DNA of 64,000 nucleotides, taken from contig CAMYNW010000015.1 of the NCBI GenBank assembly GCA_947259885.1, positions 1 through 64,000 of the forward strand. The letters are read 5' to 3'. The position numbers and the translations under genes were made by a program. The notes below the pieces were generated by a model, which worked only from the letters and a program-made list of their open reading frames with translations, did not search any database and was not told where the DNA came from. This document shows positions 1 through 13,002 of this stretch, piece after piece; the stretch's first letter is position 1; each line of letters opens with the position of its first letter. This DNA comes from an uncultured Gammaproteobacteria bacterium. GTDB taxonomy: Bacteria > Pseudomonadota > Gammaproteobacteria > Arenicellales > Poriferihabitantaceae.

Positions 1-1
1 C

Positions 2-985
2 CGTGGTTTATCGCGTCTCGCAGGAATTCCTGCAACCCGTTCACTGAGATTTAACGATGCCCGAACACTATGCAGGCCATTGCTGGATTTTCCACGACAA
101 TCACTGTTGGATTATCTGGATAGAGCCCAGTTAGATTGGATTGAAGATCCCACTAACCAGGATCAACGACACACCCGAAACTTTATACGGGCGCAGTTAA
201 TGCCTCTTATCAATCGTCGCTGGCCTTCCGCATTAGGATCGATTTGTGTCAGTGCTTCCAGTCTGGCTGAGGCAAACAAGTTGCTCGAGCTAGAGCTGGC
301 CCGATCACTGGAGAGAATTAAAGAGGATGGCGCTAGACGCCTGTTTTGCCTGGCGCCGCCTGTAAAAATTGATAAGCTGATTGGGCGCTCCAAATTTGAG
401 TTTTTCCAACTCCTTCGATACTGGGTCCACAGTGCGGGATTAGTCTCCCCCGGTCACGCCCAAATTGTGTCTTTATACAGACAGTTGATGCGTGGTCAAA
501 ACCAAATTGGTGACAAGAATCCAAAAAGACACGTGGCGCAAAGTAAAATATGTTGGAAAGGAATAAGTATCGTTAGCTATAGAAGTCACCTGTTCTTGAT
601 TCGAAATATACTGAAAACTGTATCGGAAACCATTCCATGCAGACTTGTGCAAACCATTTTCGCACCAGGTTTTTCGGTGGACTTTCAACAAGTTCAGGAA
701 GGCGGTATTTCCAGGTCGTTGATAGCCGGCGGCGAACTCAATTGGTGCTGGCGTCGTGGCGGTGAAAAAATTAAACTTCTAAATCGGCAACATCGCTCAA
801 GCCTTAAAAAGCTTTTGCAGTATCAAAGAGTGCCAGAATGGGAGCGGAAATTGTTGCCATACCTTGAAAGCAAGGGTGAAATTGTCTGGGTGCGCGGTAT
901 TGGTGTTACCAGAGATTTGGCCGTTTCCGGAGAATCAATTGAGCAGGTTTTGCCTAGGTTTCACTATGATCCAAAGGTGGAATAA
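2..985 (+). CDS. tilS: tRNA(Ile)-lysidine synthase, C-terminal part (5' truncated by window)
   Basis: The frame is open from base 2, so the gene begins before the window; about 327 residues of the C-terminal half are present. TilS converts the wobble cytidine of the CAU-anticodon tRNA-Ile to lysidine using ATP and lysine. The visible part holds the segment ending the catalytic domain (DPTNQD followed by RHTRNFIR), which is typical of TilS, then a helical substrate-binding region, and near the end a basic TilS C-terminal domain (GGEKIKLLNRQHRSSLKKLLQ, then VPEWERKLLPYL). The ATP-binding PP-loop should lie upstream of the window. The start is therefore not visible; an internal ATG at 80 is not the true start, because conserved-looking sequence (RPLLDFPR) spans it. 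Confidence 0.88.
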   Translation, partial: RGLSRLAGIPATRSLRFNDARTLCRPLLDFPRQSLLDYLDRAQLDWIEDPTNQDQRHTRNFIRAQLMPLINRRWPSALGSICVSASSLAEANKLLELELARSLERIKEDGARRLFCLAPPVKIDKLIGRSKFEFFQLLRYWVHSAGLVSPGHAQIVSLYRQLMRGQNQIGDKNPKRHVAQSKICWKGISIVSYRSHLFLIRNILKTVSETIPCRLVQTIFAPGFSVDFQQVQEGGISRSLIAGGELNWCWRRGGEKIKLLNRQHRSSLKKLLQYQRVPEWERKLLPYLESKGEIVWVRGIGVTRDLAVSGESIEQVLPRFHYDPKVE

Positions 986-1051
986 TTAGTCCTAAACTCA
1001 CCGCCTTGTCTTGAGGCCTGAGCGGAAGTTTGATAACCTGTCTTCCCGTCC

Positions 1052-1108
1052 GGAACACGTCGTTTAGCGTGCTCCAATATTCGAGGAGGCACCATATTGC
1101 TATCCTCC
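1052..1108 (+). promoter_or_regulatory. two small hairpins in the tilS-pyrG gap (possible pyrG leader)
   Basis: The 284-base gap between tilS and pyrG contains no convincing gene. It holds an inverted repeat GGAACACG (1052-1059) with CGTGCTCC (1068-1075), one mismatch and an 8-base loop. A second, GGAGG (1085-1089) with CCTCC (1104-1108), follows directly. Neither is followed by a T tract, so they are not ordinary terminators. They could be part of an untranslated pyrG leader. This is a weak structural observation only. Confidence 0.22.
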
Positions 1109-1239
1109 AGTCTTTCAAATGCACATGCAACAAGCAGTGTCTGGTTTGTTTGTATTCGAGTATTTTTTAGCTGGATCGCTGAAATGCAAGCTGTTAAAGG
1201 TCCGTCCTCGCAATCGCGACAACACACTGGTGGAGTTAA

Positions 1240-2904
<1,665 letters not shown>

Positions 2905-2936
2905 CCGAGGCCGTTCCTTAGGAGCAGGTAAAGCTA

Positions 2937-3749
2937 ATGAAATTGATGAATTTCCGGATTGGTGGCAGCCATCCATTTTTTCTGATTGCGGGCCCCTGTG
3001 TCATTGAGACAGAAGACATGGCCATATCTACCGCATCTCGATTAAGAGACATCACGGAAAAACTGGGAATCCCATTTATCTATAAATCGTCTTTTGACAA
3101 AGCTAATCGAACCTCTTATAGCTCTGAGCGCGGTCCGGGGCGGGATCAGGGGCTTGAAATATTAGCCCGCGTAAGAGAAAAAACCGGAGCCCCAATTTTG
3201 ACTGATGTACATTCGGTAGCTGACGTAGAGGCCGCAGCAAAGGTTGTAGATGTGCTGCAAACCCCCGCATTTCTTTGTCGCCAAACTGATTTAATTGAAG
3301 CGGTGGGAAGGAGTGGTAAACCATGCAATATTAAAAAGGGCCAGTTTTTATCTCCGCAGGAAATGCAACATGTAGTCGCGAAAGCAAAAGCTGTAAATCC
3401 AGCTGCGCCAATTATGGTCTGTGAAAGGGGGTCGTCATTCGGATACAACAACCTGGTGGTCGATATGCGAAGTCTGGCAATAATGCGAGATACCGGATGC
3501 CCAGTGGTCTTCGACGCCACCCACTCGGTGCAGTTACCTGGAGGTGCTGGAGGTAAATCTGGAGGCCAGCGAGAGTTCGTACCCACTTTAGCCCGAGCTG
3601 CAGTGGCTGCGGGTATCGCCGGAATTTTTATGGAGACTCATCCAGATCCAGACAATGCCTTTAGCGACGGTCCCAATGCATGGCCGCTTGACAAAATTGA
3701 GGCGTTATTACGGAAACTCCAGCAACTGGACCATGTGGTTAAAAGTTAA
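2937..3749 (+). CDS. kdsA: 3-deoxy-D-manno-octulosonate 8-phosphate synthase
   Basis: This enzyme condenses phosphoenolpyruvate with arabinose 5-phosphate to give KDO 8-phosphate, the precursor of the inner-core sugar of LPS. The protein is 270 residues, a (beta/alpha)8 barrel of the DAHP-synthase superfamily. Diagnostic segments are [10 protein letters not shown] near the N-terminus, [16 protein letters not shown] [12 protein letters not shown], the phosphate-binding [16 protein letters not shown], and [11 protein letters not shown]. An ATG at 2946 is an alternative start, but GGAGCAGG upstream of 2937 fits the first. Together with waaA at 27.9 kb it indicates a KDO-containing LPS. Confidence 0.96.
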   Translation: MKLMNFRIGGSHPFFLIAGPCVIETEDMAISTASRLRDITEKLGIPFIYKSSFDKANRTSYSSERGPGRDQGLEILARVREKTGAPILTDVHSVADVEAAAKVVDVLQTPAFLCRQTDLIEAVGRSGKPCNIKKGQFLSPQEMQHVVAKAKAVNPAAPIMVCERGSSFGYNNLVVDMRSLAIMRDTGCPVVFDATHSVQLPGGAGGKSGGQREFVPTLARAAVAAGIAGIFMETHPDPDNAFSDGPNAWPLDKIEALLRKLQQLDHVVKS

Positions 3750-3800
3750 CCCGGTATCATCCGGTTGTTGTATCTCTGTCAACCCAACATTAATTATTAA

Positions 3801-5120
<1,320 letters not shown>

Positions 5121-5300
5121 AGAGTTGACCAGTGATCAACCATAGTCTTAGATTATGATAAATAGAGACTTTAGTTCACAGGTCCACAAATACGCACCGG
5201 TTTCACTTTGTGCGCTTGGGCTCAAGTCCACACACATGGGTCAATGTGTGACGATCGATACAGGGTCAATTAAAACCGCACGGTTTGGAATTGCAGTCGA

Positions 5301-5573
5301 ATGAGGAAAACAATACCGATAGCGCTTACCACCATATTGCTCTTGTTACAGTATGCACTATGGATTGGGGACAAGAATTTTATTGATCTACAGCGACTGG
5401 AATCTGCGGTAACAGATACCGAGATCAACAATGCCAGACTACATCAACGTAATCAAAAATTGCTGGCAGAAGTAATCGATTTAAAGCAGGGAGGGGAGAC
5501 TATAGAAACCTTAGCTAGATCCGAACTTGGTTTGATCAAGTCCGGTGAAACCTTTTATCAGATAATCGAATAA
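5301..5573 (+). CDS. ftsB: cell division protein FtsB
   Basis: This is a short (90 residues) bitopic membrane protein. One transmembrane helix occupies about residues 5-22 (IALTTILLLLQYALWIG), followed by a coiled coil at about 30-65 and a C-terminal segment ARSELGLIKSGETFYQ that is characteristic of FtsB (the ELGxxxxGExxY pattern). It acts with FtsL and FtsQ at the divisome. Position directly after eno is the usual gammaproteobacterial location. ispD, which often follows ftsB, is absent here; a gene on the other strand follows instead. The 180 bases between eno and ftsB hold only small inverted repeats, such as CACACAT/ATGTGTG at 5231-5250. Confidence 0.9.
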   Translation: MRKTIPIALTTILLLLQYALWIGDKNFIDLQRLESAVTDTEINNARLHQRNQKLLAEVIDLKQGGETIETLARSELGLIKSGETFYQIIE

Positions 5574-5631
5574 TTTAATCGCGGTAGCTGCAGAACGTGG
5601 CGAACAATTTGCGCTGCGAAATAGGATTAGC

Positions 5632-6585
5632 TCAGCTGTTGTCAATTGTTATCGGATAGGGTAGTGGGATTCTATCGATTATCGGACCTTCCGAGTTTCC
5701 GACTCTTATTAGGCCTTTCTCGATATGGCTTGAAGGCACTGTTGCAAGAACATAAGTCGTCTGTCCACATTGCGCGGATTCCACTATTGCACCGGCTTTC
5801 TGATTGCCTTTTTCGGCAATGTAAACTGGACTTCCGGGCTCGCAATTCGTTGCATTCGTTACTGTACCAGCGATCATGCGCTGTTTTAATTTACCAAGAT
5901 ATCTGAGTCTAGCGACAATTTCCTGACCCGGGTAACAACCCTTGGTGAAGCTGACACCCGATATCAGGTCGAGATTGATATGTTGAGGTATAAATTCTTC
6001 AGAAGTTGATTCATAGACCTGGGGCGTTCCGCTGATAATTTCCCCAATGCGCCATAATTCTGAACCTGGCAGATTGTTGCCGTACCTGTTCTCGAAATCT
6101 GATTGTTTTTCGAGGTCGATCAATCCTATCGCCCTGTGAGCATCCAGTTGCCAGGTATGAAGAAATAAGTCTGCATTCTCAATATCAAAGTTCAATGCAC
6201 CCACTATTGACAGATTATCTGCAAGTGTGATTTCTACTTTTGCTCGCATTTTGTATAGCTGAAGGCGTTTTAACAATGCAGTTGACAGGTCTGCGGGCAA
6301 TAATATATAAAATTCTTGCCCGCTTCTCAGCAATCTGAATACGCTCAATGCGCGTCCTTTTGGGTTGCAATAACCATTAATCTGATGGGCACCGGGTTTT
6401 AATTCGGCAATATCATTGGTAAGCTGACTCTGAAGAAAGCTTTCTGATTCTTCACCACTAAGCCGAATACAGCAATAATCGTTCAGGCGAACCAGGGTCC
6501 GTGGCAGACATTCCAAATCGGTTGCCGGCTGCTCTAGAGCAACAAATGCATCAATATTGGGCGTGTTGATTGAGATATCGGTCAT
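5632..6585 (-). CDS. ygfZ: folate-binding protein YgfZ, iron-sulfur cluster maintenance factor
   Basis: The protein belongs to the YgfZ/GcvT-like family that binds tetrahydrofolate and helps repair or assemble certain Fe-S enzymes. The family signature KGCYPGQE is present (SFTKGCYPGQEIVARLRY). The N-terminal half shows LSGEESESFLQSQLTND, also typical. I set the start at the ATG at 6585 (MTDISIN), preceded by AGGA; an upstream start at 6630 would add 15 residues. It faces ftsB and is divergent from the sdh cluster, whose SdhB is a three-cluster Fe-S protein, so the location may reflect function. Confidence 0.9.
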   Translation of the reverse strand: MTDISINTPNIDAFVALEQPATDLECLPRTLVRLNDYCCIRLSGEESESFLQSQLTNDIAELKPGAHQINGYCNPKGRALSVFRLLRSGQEFYILLPADLSTALLKRLQLYKMRAKVEITLADNLSIVGALNFDIENADLFLHTWQLDAHRAIGLIDLEKQSDFENRYGNNLPGSELWRIGEIISGTPQVYESTSEEFIPQHINLDLISGVSFTKGCYPGQEIVARLRYLGKLKQRMIAGTVTNATNCEPGSPVYIAEKGNQKAGAIVESAQCGQTTYVLATVPSSHIEKGLIRVGNSEGPIIDRIPLPYPITIDNS

Positions 6586-6692
6586 GTTAAAGTCCTGGGT
6601 AACGGGAATTTTCAGCCTGTCGAGCCGCAAACCACTTATTCTGTTTCCGGAAAGCTCCTCGTTCTAAAATAAGTCTTCATAGTGATAATCCA

Positions 6693-6941
6693 ATGAGTCA
6701 AAGTTCTAAACTTCAAGAAACCCATAAAAAGCCAGGTCCTTTATCCGAGTCTAAGCAAGAAACTGGTACTGGATTCCAATCGGAGCGCATTTCAAATACG
6801 ACTGATGTGAATTCTACTGATCTTGGACAAACATTAGACACAGATAACTCCGTTGCACAAGAAGAAATTGGCGGTCGCCCGGGACCCGATCCAACCCGGT
6901 ATGGCGATTGGGAGAAAAACGGCCGCTGCATTGATTTTTAG
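6693..6941 (+). CDS. SDHAF4-like succinate dehydrogenase assembly factor (DUF1674)
   Basis: This 82-residue protein has a low-complexity, hydrophilic N-terminus (about residues 1-55) and a conserved C-terminal tail reading EIGGRPGPDPTRYGDWEKNG followed by RCIDF. That tail is the DUF1674/SDHAF4 signature known from alpha-proteobacteria and mitochondria, where the factor protects or assembles flavinylated SdhA. It lies 118 bases upstream of sdhC and in the same direction, which supports the assignment. DUF1674 proteins are better known from alphaproteobacteria than gammaproteobacteria. The functional role is inferred from family and location. Confidence 0.82.
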   Translation: MSQSSKLQETHKKPGPLSESKQETGTGFQSERISNTTDVNSTDLGQTLDTDNSVAQEEIGGRPGPDPTRYGDWEKNGRCIDF

Positions 6942-7058
6942 TGCATTCTGCGGGCATCTAGAACCAAGGTATGATCACAAATGATCTTATGCTGAGTGGG
7001 AAAAAGCACCTGCCTGATCTACAATACAGCCCTTTAATTGCCAGGGTTTGAAAGTTCT

Positions 7059-7430
7059 TTGAGTAACAAAAATCGGCCGCTGTCGCCCCATCTTCAGATC
7101 TACCGTCCGCAGCTAACTTCAGTATTGTCAGTATTACACCGTGCCAGTGGCATTCTACTGGCGTTGGGTTCAATTCTAGTTGCCTGGTGGTTCTGGTCAA
7201 TAATGTCAGGGCCCTCTGCCTACAGCAGCGCACACGGATTCTTTAATTCGATATTCGGGATTCTATTGCTATTTATCTGGTCGCTTTGCACGTTTTATCA
7301 TTTGTGCAACGGGATTCGACACCTGGTTTGGGACACTGGCTACGCTCTTGATATCAAGCAAGCATATTTTGCTGGCAAACTTGTGGTAGGGGCAGCGCTA
7401 TTGTTAACTTTACTGGCATGGATAACATGA
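7059..7430 (+). CDS. sdhC: succinate dehydrogenase cytochrome b556 subunit
   Basis: SdhC is one of the two membrane anchors that bind haem b and ubiquinone. The sequence begins RPLSPHLQIYRPQ, has HRASGILLA before the first membrane helix, and contains the haem-ligand region FYHLCNGIRHLVWD. Three hydrophobic helices are visible (about residues 25-45, 62-82 and 101-121). I set the start at the TTG at 7059 (MSNKNRPLSP); a TTG at 7038 would add seven residues. It overlaps sdhD by 13 bases, which suggests coupled translation. Confidence 0.93.
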   Translation: MSNKNRPLSPHLQIYRPQLTSVLSVLHRASGILLALGSILVAWWFWSIMSGPSAYSSAHGFFNSIFGILLLFIWSLCTFYHLCNGIRHLVWDTGYALDIKQAYFAGKLVVGAALLLTLLAWIT

Positions 7431-7801
7431 ACCTTAGAAATCCTCTGGCTAGAGCTAAAGGACTTGGTGCATCAGGCGAGGGATCTCATCATTGGTGGGT
7501 ACAACGGGTAACCGCGATCGCACTGGTTCCCCTGTCTCTGTGGTTTGTGTTTTCCATTATTAATCATATCGGTAATTCTCATGAGGAAGTCACCATTTGG
7601 ATTGCCCAGCCATCAGTTGCTTTATTACTCATAATCTATCTTGGGTTTATGTTTTATCACGCGCAACTTGGGATACAAGTAGTGATAGAAGACTATGTTC
7701 ACTCAGAACTGGTAAAGGTTGTGTCACTATTGTTAGTTAAGGGAATTATTTTAGTCGCCGGTCTTGCCTCAATACTGTCTGTTCTGCGGCTTGCACTATA
7801 A
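7418..7801 (+). CDS. sdhD: succinate dehydrogenase membrane anchor subunit
   Basis: This second anchor of complex II has 127 residues and three membrane helices (about 30-50, 62-84, 100-122). Characteristic segments are GSHHWWVQRVTAIALVPL and FYHAQLGIQVVIEDYV, the latter carrying the haem-proximal His and quinone-site residues. An ATG at 7427 is a possible alternative start. The gene overlaps the end of sdhC and precedes sdhA by 82 bases. Confidence 0.93.
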   Translation: MDNMNLRNPLARAKGLGASGEGSHHWWVQRVTAIALVPLSLWFVFSIINHIGNSHEEVTIWIAQPSVALLLIIYLGFMFYHAQLGIQVVIEDYVHSELVKVVSLLLVKGIILVAGLASILSVLRLAL

Positions 7802-7883
7802 AGCGTGCAATGTTCTTGAAGCATTGAGAATTCCAACAAATAAACCCATTTTTACATTAATTAAGAAGTAATCTGGAGAGAAC

Positions 7884-9674
7884 GTGTCAGAAGCCTACCC
7901 GATCATTGATCACCAATACGATGTAGTGGTCGTCGGCGCCGGTGGCGCAGGCCTGCGTGCAACCTTCGGAATGGCGGTAGAGGGTTTGAGCACGGCGTGT
8001 ATTACCAAACTGTTTCCAACTAGAAGTCACACTGTAGCGGCCCAAGGAGGCATGAGTGCCGCGCTTGGCAACAACGGTGAAGATGATTGGCGCTGGCATA
8101 TGTACGATACCGTCAAAGGCTCGGACTGGCTTGGTGATCAGGATGCTATTGAGTATATGTGTCGTGAAGCACCCGATGCGGTCATCGAGCTGGAACACTA
8201 TGGGGTGCCGTTTTCGCGCACACCGGAAGGAAAAATCTACCAGCGAGCGTTTGGTGGGATGACCACTCATTTCGGCGAGGGTCAGGCTCAACGGACCTGC
8301 GCCGCCGCAGATCGAACCGGTCATGCAATTCTGCACACCTTGTACCAACAGTCATTAAAGCACAAGGCAGAGTTTTTTATCGAGTACTTTGCTATTGATC
8401 TGATAATGGAGAATGGTGAATGTCGAGGTGTAATGGCGTGGGACCTCGACAAGGGAGAGTTACACCGGTTTGCCGCCAAGCTTGTAGTTTTGGCGACCGG
8501 GGGCTATGGCCGTAGCTATTTTTCCGCAACTTCGGCACATAGTTGTACCGGAGATGGAGGCGGCATGGTATTGCGCGCTGGGTTACCCCTGCAGGACATG
8601 GAATTTACTCAGTTCCATCCTACCGGAATATACGGAGCAGGATGTCTCATTACGGAAGGAGCTCGAGGTGAAGGCGGTTACTTGACCAATTCCAAGGGTG
8701 AACGGTTTATGGAACGCTACGCACCTAATGCCAAGGACCTTGCTTCCAGGGATGTAGTGAGTCGGTCGATGACACTCGAGATTCGAGCTGGACTAGGTGT
8801 TGGGGAGGAAGCTGACCATATTCATCTTCACTTAGAGCATCTTGGGCCAGAAGTACTTGCGGAGCGGTTACCTGGAATTTCGGAGTCGGCAAGAATTTTT
8901 GCGGGCGTTGACGTCACGCGTGAACCCATCCCGGTTTTGCCAACAGTGCACTACAACATGGGTGGAATTCAGACCAATATGTATGGAGAGGTGGTTACCT
9001 TAGAAGACGGCAATCCGGAAACGGTTGTACCTGGGCTTATGGCTATAGGAGAGGCTGCTTGTGTTTCTGTGCACGGGGCGAATCGACTCGGATCCAATTC
9101 TTTGCTAGATATTGTTGTATTTGGTCGTGCGGCTGCGCATAGAGCCCGCGATTTAATCCAGCCAGGCGAAGGTCGAGTGCGTCTAAGTCCCGAAGCGGGA
9201 AATCATATTGTAGATCGTTTTGACAGACTTCGTTACTCAACCGGGGGATCACCAACTTCTGAGATTCGGCTCGATATGCAAAAAACCATGCAGAATTACT
9301 GCGCTGTATTTCGTACGGGGGAGGTGATGCGTGAAGGAATTGAAAAACTGGAGAAAACTTGCAGCAGGTTCAACGATATTGGGGTCACTGATAGATCAAT
9401 GGTGTGGAATACTGATTTAGTCGAAACTCTTGAACTGGAAAATCTGCTTGAGCAGTCAAAAGTATCCATCTATTCTGCTGAGAACCGGGAGGAGAGTCGA
9501 GGTGCCCATGCACGGGAAGATTTTCCCGATCGGGATGACGAAAAATGGATGAAACATTCTTTGATCTGGCTGGATGAACTAGGAAACAAGCCGCAAATTG
9601 ACTATAGACCAGTTCATAATTTTACCCTGACCGATGAGGTCGAATATATTAAACCTAAAAAGCGGGTCTACTAG
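7884..9674 (+). CDS. sdhA: succinate dehydrogenase flavoprotein subunit
   Basis: SdhA oxidises succinate to fumarate with covalently bound FAD. The dinucleotide fold motif [12 protein letters not shown] is at residues 15-26, the FAD-attachment His is H49 in [10 protein letters not shown], and the substrate-site region TEGARGEGG and catalytic segment SRDVVSRSM are present. The C-terminus ends in [17 protein letters not shown] followed by KPKKRVY, as in relatives. Length (596) is typical. The start is GTG at 7884, after GGAGAG. sdhB follows after 5 bases. Confidence 0.97.
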   Translation: MSEAYPIIDHQYDVVVVGAGGAGLRATFGMAVEGLSTACITKLFPTRSHTVAAQGGMSAALGNNGEDDWRWHMYDTVKGSDWLGDQDAIEYMCREAPDAVIELEHYGVPFSRTPEGKIYQRAFGGMTTHFGEGQAQRTCAAADRTGHAILHTLYQQSLKHKAEFFIEYFAIDLIMENGECRGVMAWDLDKGELHRFAAKLVVLATGGYGRSYFSATSAHSCTGDGGGMVLRAGLPLQDMEFTQFHPTGIYGAGCLITEGARGEGGYLTNSKGERFMERYAPNAKDLASRDVVSRSMTLEIRAGLGVGEEADHIHLHLEHLGPEVLAERLPGISESARIFAGVDVTREPIPVLPTVHYNMGGIQTNMYGEVVTLEDGNPETVVPGLMAIGEAACVSVHGANRLGSNSLLDIVVFGRAAAHRARDLIQPGEGRVRLSPEAGNHIVDRFDRLRYSTGGSPTSEIRLDMQKTMQNYCAVFRTGEVMREGIEKLEKTCSRFNDIGVTDRSMVWNTDLVETLELENLLEQSKVSIYSAENREESRGAHAREDFPDRDDEKWMKHSLIWLDELGNKPQIDYRPVHNFTLTDEVEYIKPKKRVY

Positions 9675-9679
9675 ATACC

Positions 9680-10453
9680 ATGGCAGAATTTACATTACCG
9701 GCAAATTCGCGGATTAGTGGTGGCAAGCGTCATAAAGATCCGAGCAACGGGCGATTGCGCAGTGTCAAGGTGTACAGATGGGATCCCGATAGTGGCGAGA
9801 ACCCTCGGCTCGATATTTATGAAGTCGATATGGACGCATGTGGGCCGATGGTGCTTGACGTTCTGATTAGAATTAAGAACAACATTGACAGCACGCTTAC
9901 TTTTCGCAGATCCTGCCGTGAAGGAATATGTGGTTCATGTGCGATGAATATAAATGGCATCAATACTCTTGCATGTACGCAATCTGCTGTGGAAATAGAT
10001 GGCGATATCAGCATTTATCCATTGCCTCACATGTCAGTGATCAAGGATCTCGTTCCTGATCTGAATAACTTTTACGCACAATACGCTTCCATCAAACCCT
10101 GGCTTCAGTCCGACAGTCCAGCACCGGACAGAGAAAGACTGCAATCTGAGCAGGATCGATCAAAACTAGACGGTCTCTATGAATGCATCCTTTGCGCATG
10201 CTGCTCCACCAGCTGTCCTAGTTACTGGTGGAACAGCGATAAATATCTGGGTCCAGCAGCGCTACTACAAGCAAATCGTTGGATCGCTGACAGTCGTGAC
10301 GATGCGACAGGTGAAAGACTCGATGAACTTGACGACGCCTTCAAGTTGTATCGGTGTCATACTATAATGAACTGCACCAATGCCTGTCCCAAGGGATTGA
10401 ATCCAGCCAAGGCGATTGCAGATATCAAAAAAACCATCATCAGTAGAAAATAA
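9680..10453 (+). CDS. sdhB: succinate dehydrogenase iron-sulfur subunit
   Basis: SdhB relays electrons from FAD to ubiquinone. The N-terminal ferredoxin domain carries the [2Fe-2S] ligands in [12 protein letters not shown] plus a later Cys in LACTQ. The C-terminal domain has the [4Fe-4S] motif [12 protein letters not shown] and the [3Fe-4S]/[4Fe-4S] motif [17 protein letters not shown]. At 257 residues it is slightly longer than the E. coli protein because of an N-terminal extension of about 20 residues. It is translationally close to sdhA. Confidence 0.97.
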   Translation: MAEFTLPANSRISGGKRHKDPSNGRLRSVKVYRWDPDSGENPRLDIYEVDMDACGPMVLDVLIRIKNNIDSTLTFRRSCREGICGSCAMNINGINTLACTQSAVEIDGDISIYPLPHMSVIKDLVPDLNNFYAQYASIKPWLQSDSPAPDRERLQSEQDRSKLDGLYECILCACCSTSCPSYWWNSDKYLGPAALLQANRWIADSRDDATGERLDELDDAFKLYRCHTIMNCTNACPKGLNPAKAIADIKKTIISRK

Positions 10454-10486
10454 GTTAACAAAACAACCTTATACCAGGTCTATTCG

Positions 10487-10726
10487 TTGCCTGATTTCGA
10501 TATTAAAAGGGTGTTGTGGCGCTGCCGACGAGGCACTAAGGAGTTAGATTTGATACTTGGTAAATTTGCTAAGAGCAGGTATCAATTTCTAGATCAGTCT
10601 CTTAAGAATCAATTTAACAAGCTGCTTGAAATGCAGGACCCAGTACTCATCGAGTGGTTGTGTTTCGAGCAGGAGCCTATAAAAGAATACAAGCAAATAG
10701 TATCGAAGATACTCGCAAGCAAATAG
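10487..10726 (+). CDS. sdhE: FAD assembly factor SdhE
   Basis: SdhE promotes covalent flavinylation of SdhA. The 79-residue protein has the RGxxE motif in CRRGTKELDLILGKF and the downstream LLEMQDPVLIEWL typical of the family (DUF339). The start is a TTG at 10487. It is 33 bases downstream of sdhB, so this operon carries both an SDHAF4-like and an SDHAF2/SdhE-like assembly factor. Confidence 0.92.
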   Translation: MPDFDIKRVLWRCRRGTKELDLILGKFAKSRYQFLDQSLKNQFNKLLEMQDPVLIEWLCFEQEPIKEYKQIVSKILASK

Positions 10727-10850
10727 TTTTAGCGGTGCGGCGCCGAAAGTCCTGATTCGAATCAGTAATTGGGATAAAAAAATGATACGCTAGGCGATCA
10801 CAAACTACATAAAAACGCGATCATGGATTGGATCTGCATGGAGGTTGATC

Positions 10851-11264
10851 ATGGACTGTCGATTCTGTTTTCCGGTAAAGATTGATCTGAGGCACCGGGA
10901 TTATCTGAAATTGTTTATAGTTGTACTGCACTTTTCTAGTTTTTCAATATTGCTGGTTTCAATAGGTCCTTTTTGGGGCGTTCTGGCTCTTGGTGGCGCG
11001 ATTGTTTCATTGCGGTATTATTTTGAGCAGCAAAATACAATTGAAAAATACGATGGCTTGCACGGATTGGGTGTAAATCAATGGCAACTTATTCGTTCGG
11101 ATGGTCAGACATGTTCTGTGCATTTAGAACAGGTAGCCATAATTGGTCCGTTCCTGATAATCAAGCTGAAGCGCTATGGTGAGTCCATTAGCTGGGTGAC
11201 AACCGCAGCTTACCAGGCTAAACATCACTGGCACAAAATGCGAGTTTTGGCGAGATTCAATTAA
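10851..11264 (+). CDS. small membrane protein of the CptA/YgfX family
   Basis: The 137-residue protein has a hydrophobic hairpin at about residues 22-58 (two membrane helices) followed by a soluble beta-rich domain ending in a basic helix. This layout, and its place directly after sdhE, match CptA/YgfX, encoded with SdhE/CptB in enterobacteria and described there as a membrane-linked toxin acting on cell-shape proteins. Sequence similarity is modest, so the family call rests largely on topology and location. I chose the ATG at 10851, six bases after GGAGG; a TTG at 10845 is in frame. Its end overlaps the convergent nadB by 4 bases. Confidence 0.62.
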   Translation: MDCRFCFPVKIDLRHRDYLKLFIVVLHFSSFSILLVSIGPFWGVLALGGAIVSLRYYFEQQNTIEKYDGLHGLGVNQWQLIRSDGQTCSVHLEQVAIIGPFLIIKLKRYGESISWVTTAAYQAKHHWHKMRVLARFN

Positions 11265-12886
11265 ACCGGGGGTGCGTCCGGAGTTAAGATCGATTCCAGC
11301 GCAGGAGTCGATTCATCTGCCTCAGGGTAATCTCGTGTCGTGTGGAGCCCCCGGCTTTCTTTGCGCATCATGGCGCAGCGGACCGTTAATTCAGCAACCT
11401 GGACCAGGTTGCGCAATTCGATCAGGTCATTACTTATTCGGAAATTACTGTAAAACTCTCGGATTTCATCTTTTAACAGAAGTATTCTGTTTAATGCTCT
11501 GGCAAGTCGTTTGTCGGTACGGACTATCCCGACATAATCCCACATGCATCTTCTCAGCTCGTCCCAGTTATGGGACACCACAATCCTTTCATCTGGATCA
11601 GTAACTTGACTCTCATCCCACCCCGGAAGAGGTGGAACATTTTTGTGTTCAGTTATTCGCTCGGCAATCTGATTAGCCGCTGATTGAGCAAACACGAGAC
11701 ACTCCAGTAACGAGTTGCTGGCCAGTCTGTTGGCGCCATGTAATCCCGTATAGCTAGTTTCACCGACCGCATAAAGGTTGGAAATATCACTCTGACCATT
11801 GAGATCGGTGATGACGCCACCGCATGTGTAGTGAGCAGCAGGCACTACCGGAACAGCTTGTGTGGTCATGTCGAGGCCGAGTTCAAGGCATCTGGCGGAG
11901 ATTGTCGGAAAGTGTTTATGGATGAATTCAGCAGGCTTGTGGCTGATATCGAGGAATACACAGTCGTGTCCGCGGCGCTTCATCTCAAAATCGATTGTGC
12001 GAGCGACAATATCTCGGGGTGCTAACTCGGCTCGTTCATCGTACTTCATCATAAAACGAGTCCCATCCGCGAGCAGTAACCTTCCGCCTTCACCACGAAC
12101 TGCCTCTGAGATCAGGAATGATTTTGCGTGAGGATGATATAAACAGGTTGGGTGGAACTGAACAAATTCCATATTAGCTACGCGACAGCCAGCACGCCAG
12201 GCCATTGCAATACCGTCGCCGGTTGAGGTATCTGGGTTGCTGGTATACAAATAAACTTTGCTGGCACCTCCTGTTGCTAGGACCATGTGCTGGCAGGGAA
12301 GAGTGACTGTGCGGTTGTCCTCGATATCGTGAACGTAAACGCCCAGGACGCGATTTTCACCGGGCTTTCCAAGTTTTTGTGAAGTAATCAGGTCAATCGC
12401 AATATGGTTTTCGAGGAGTGTGATATGAGGGTGGCGCCTTACGATTTGTTCCAATGTGCCTTCGACGGCTTCCCCTGTAGCGTCTGCGGCGTGGATAATT
12501 CTGCGGTGGCTATGTCCACCTTCCTTGGTAAGGTGATATTCGTTTTCGCCCAATTCATCTGAAAGACTGAAACTAACGCCACGATCGATTAACCACTTTA
12601 TCGAATCCGGGGCATGTTTGATAACGAATTCCACAGCCTCATCCTGACATAGTCCCGCGCCAGCAATATGAGTGTCACTGATATGTGATTGAAAGGAGTC
12701 CTCTTCTGTCATTACCGCGGCAATCCCGCCTTGCGCATAACGAGTCGAGCCCTCGCCGAGCTCCGTTTTTGCGAGAATAGTGACGTTAACGTCCTGATCA
12801 GCAAGATGTAACGCCAGAGAAAGCCCCGCAAGTCCACCACCAATTACAATAACAGGGTGGTTCGGGTATTCTTTTTGTTTTGACAT
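11261..12886 (-). CDS. nadB: L-aspartate oxidase
   Basis: NadB oxidises L-aspartate to iminoaspartate, the first step of de novo NAD synthesis. It is a flavoprotein related to Sdh[12 protein letters not shown] for FAD binding, [30 protein letters not shown] and AHYTCGGV are all present, and [21 protein letters not shown] is diagnostic. I set the start at the ATG at 12886 ([18 protein letters not shown]), giving 541 residues; an ATG at 12925 would add 13. nadA and nadC are not in the window. Confidence 0.95.
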   Translation of the reverse strand: MSKQKEYPNHPVIVIGGGLAGLSLALHLADQDVNVTILAKTELGEGSTRYAQGGIAAVMTEEDSFQSHISDTHIAGAGLCQDEAVEFVIKHAPDSIKWLIDRGVSFSLSDELGENEYHLTKEGGHSHRRIIHAADATGEAVEGTLEQIVRRHPHITLLENHIAIDLITSQKLGKPGENRVLGVYVHDIEDNRTVTLPCQHMVLATGGASKVYLYTSNPDTSTGDGIAMAWRAGCRVANMEFVQFHPTCLYHPHAKSFLISEAVRGEGGRLLLADGTRFMMKYDERAELAPRDIVARTIDFEMKRRGHDCVFLDISHKPAEFIHKHFPTISARCLELGLDMTTQAVPVVPAAHYTCGGVITDLNGQSDISNLYAVGETSYTGLHGANRLASNSLLECLVFAQSAANQIAERITEHKNVPPLPGWDESQVTDPDERIVVSHNWDELRRCMWDYVGIVRTDKRLARALNRILLLKDEIREFYSNFRISNDLIELRNLVQVAELTVRCAMMRKESRGLHTTRDYPEADESTPALESILTPDAPPV

Positions 12887-13002
12887 AGCTGAATTATCGC
12901 AGATTTCAAATCGTTGCGAGATCATTCAAAGATCGTCATTAACCCTTTAATGCACAATCAACGTGCTCTAAAATTGAATCAGACTTTAATTGGACACTGT
13001 GG

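Noticed and set aside
5273..5286. Short palindrome AAACCG-CA-CGGTTT before ftsB
   Set aside because: It has a 2-base loop, is not followed by a T run, and no regulator is evident.
10752..10765. Perfect palindrome CTGATTCGAATCAG that resembles a tRNA T-arm
   Set aside because: No acceptor or anticodon arms are found around it, so it is not a tRNA; its relation to the downstream CptA-like gene is unclear.
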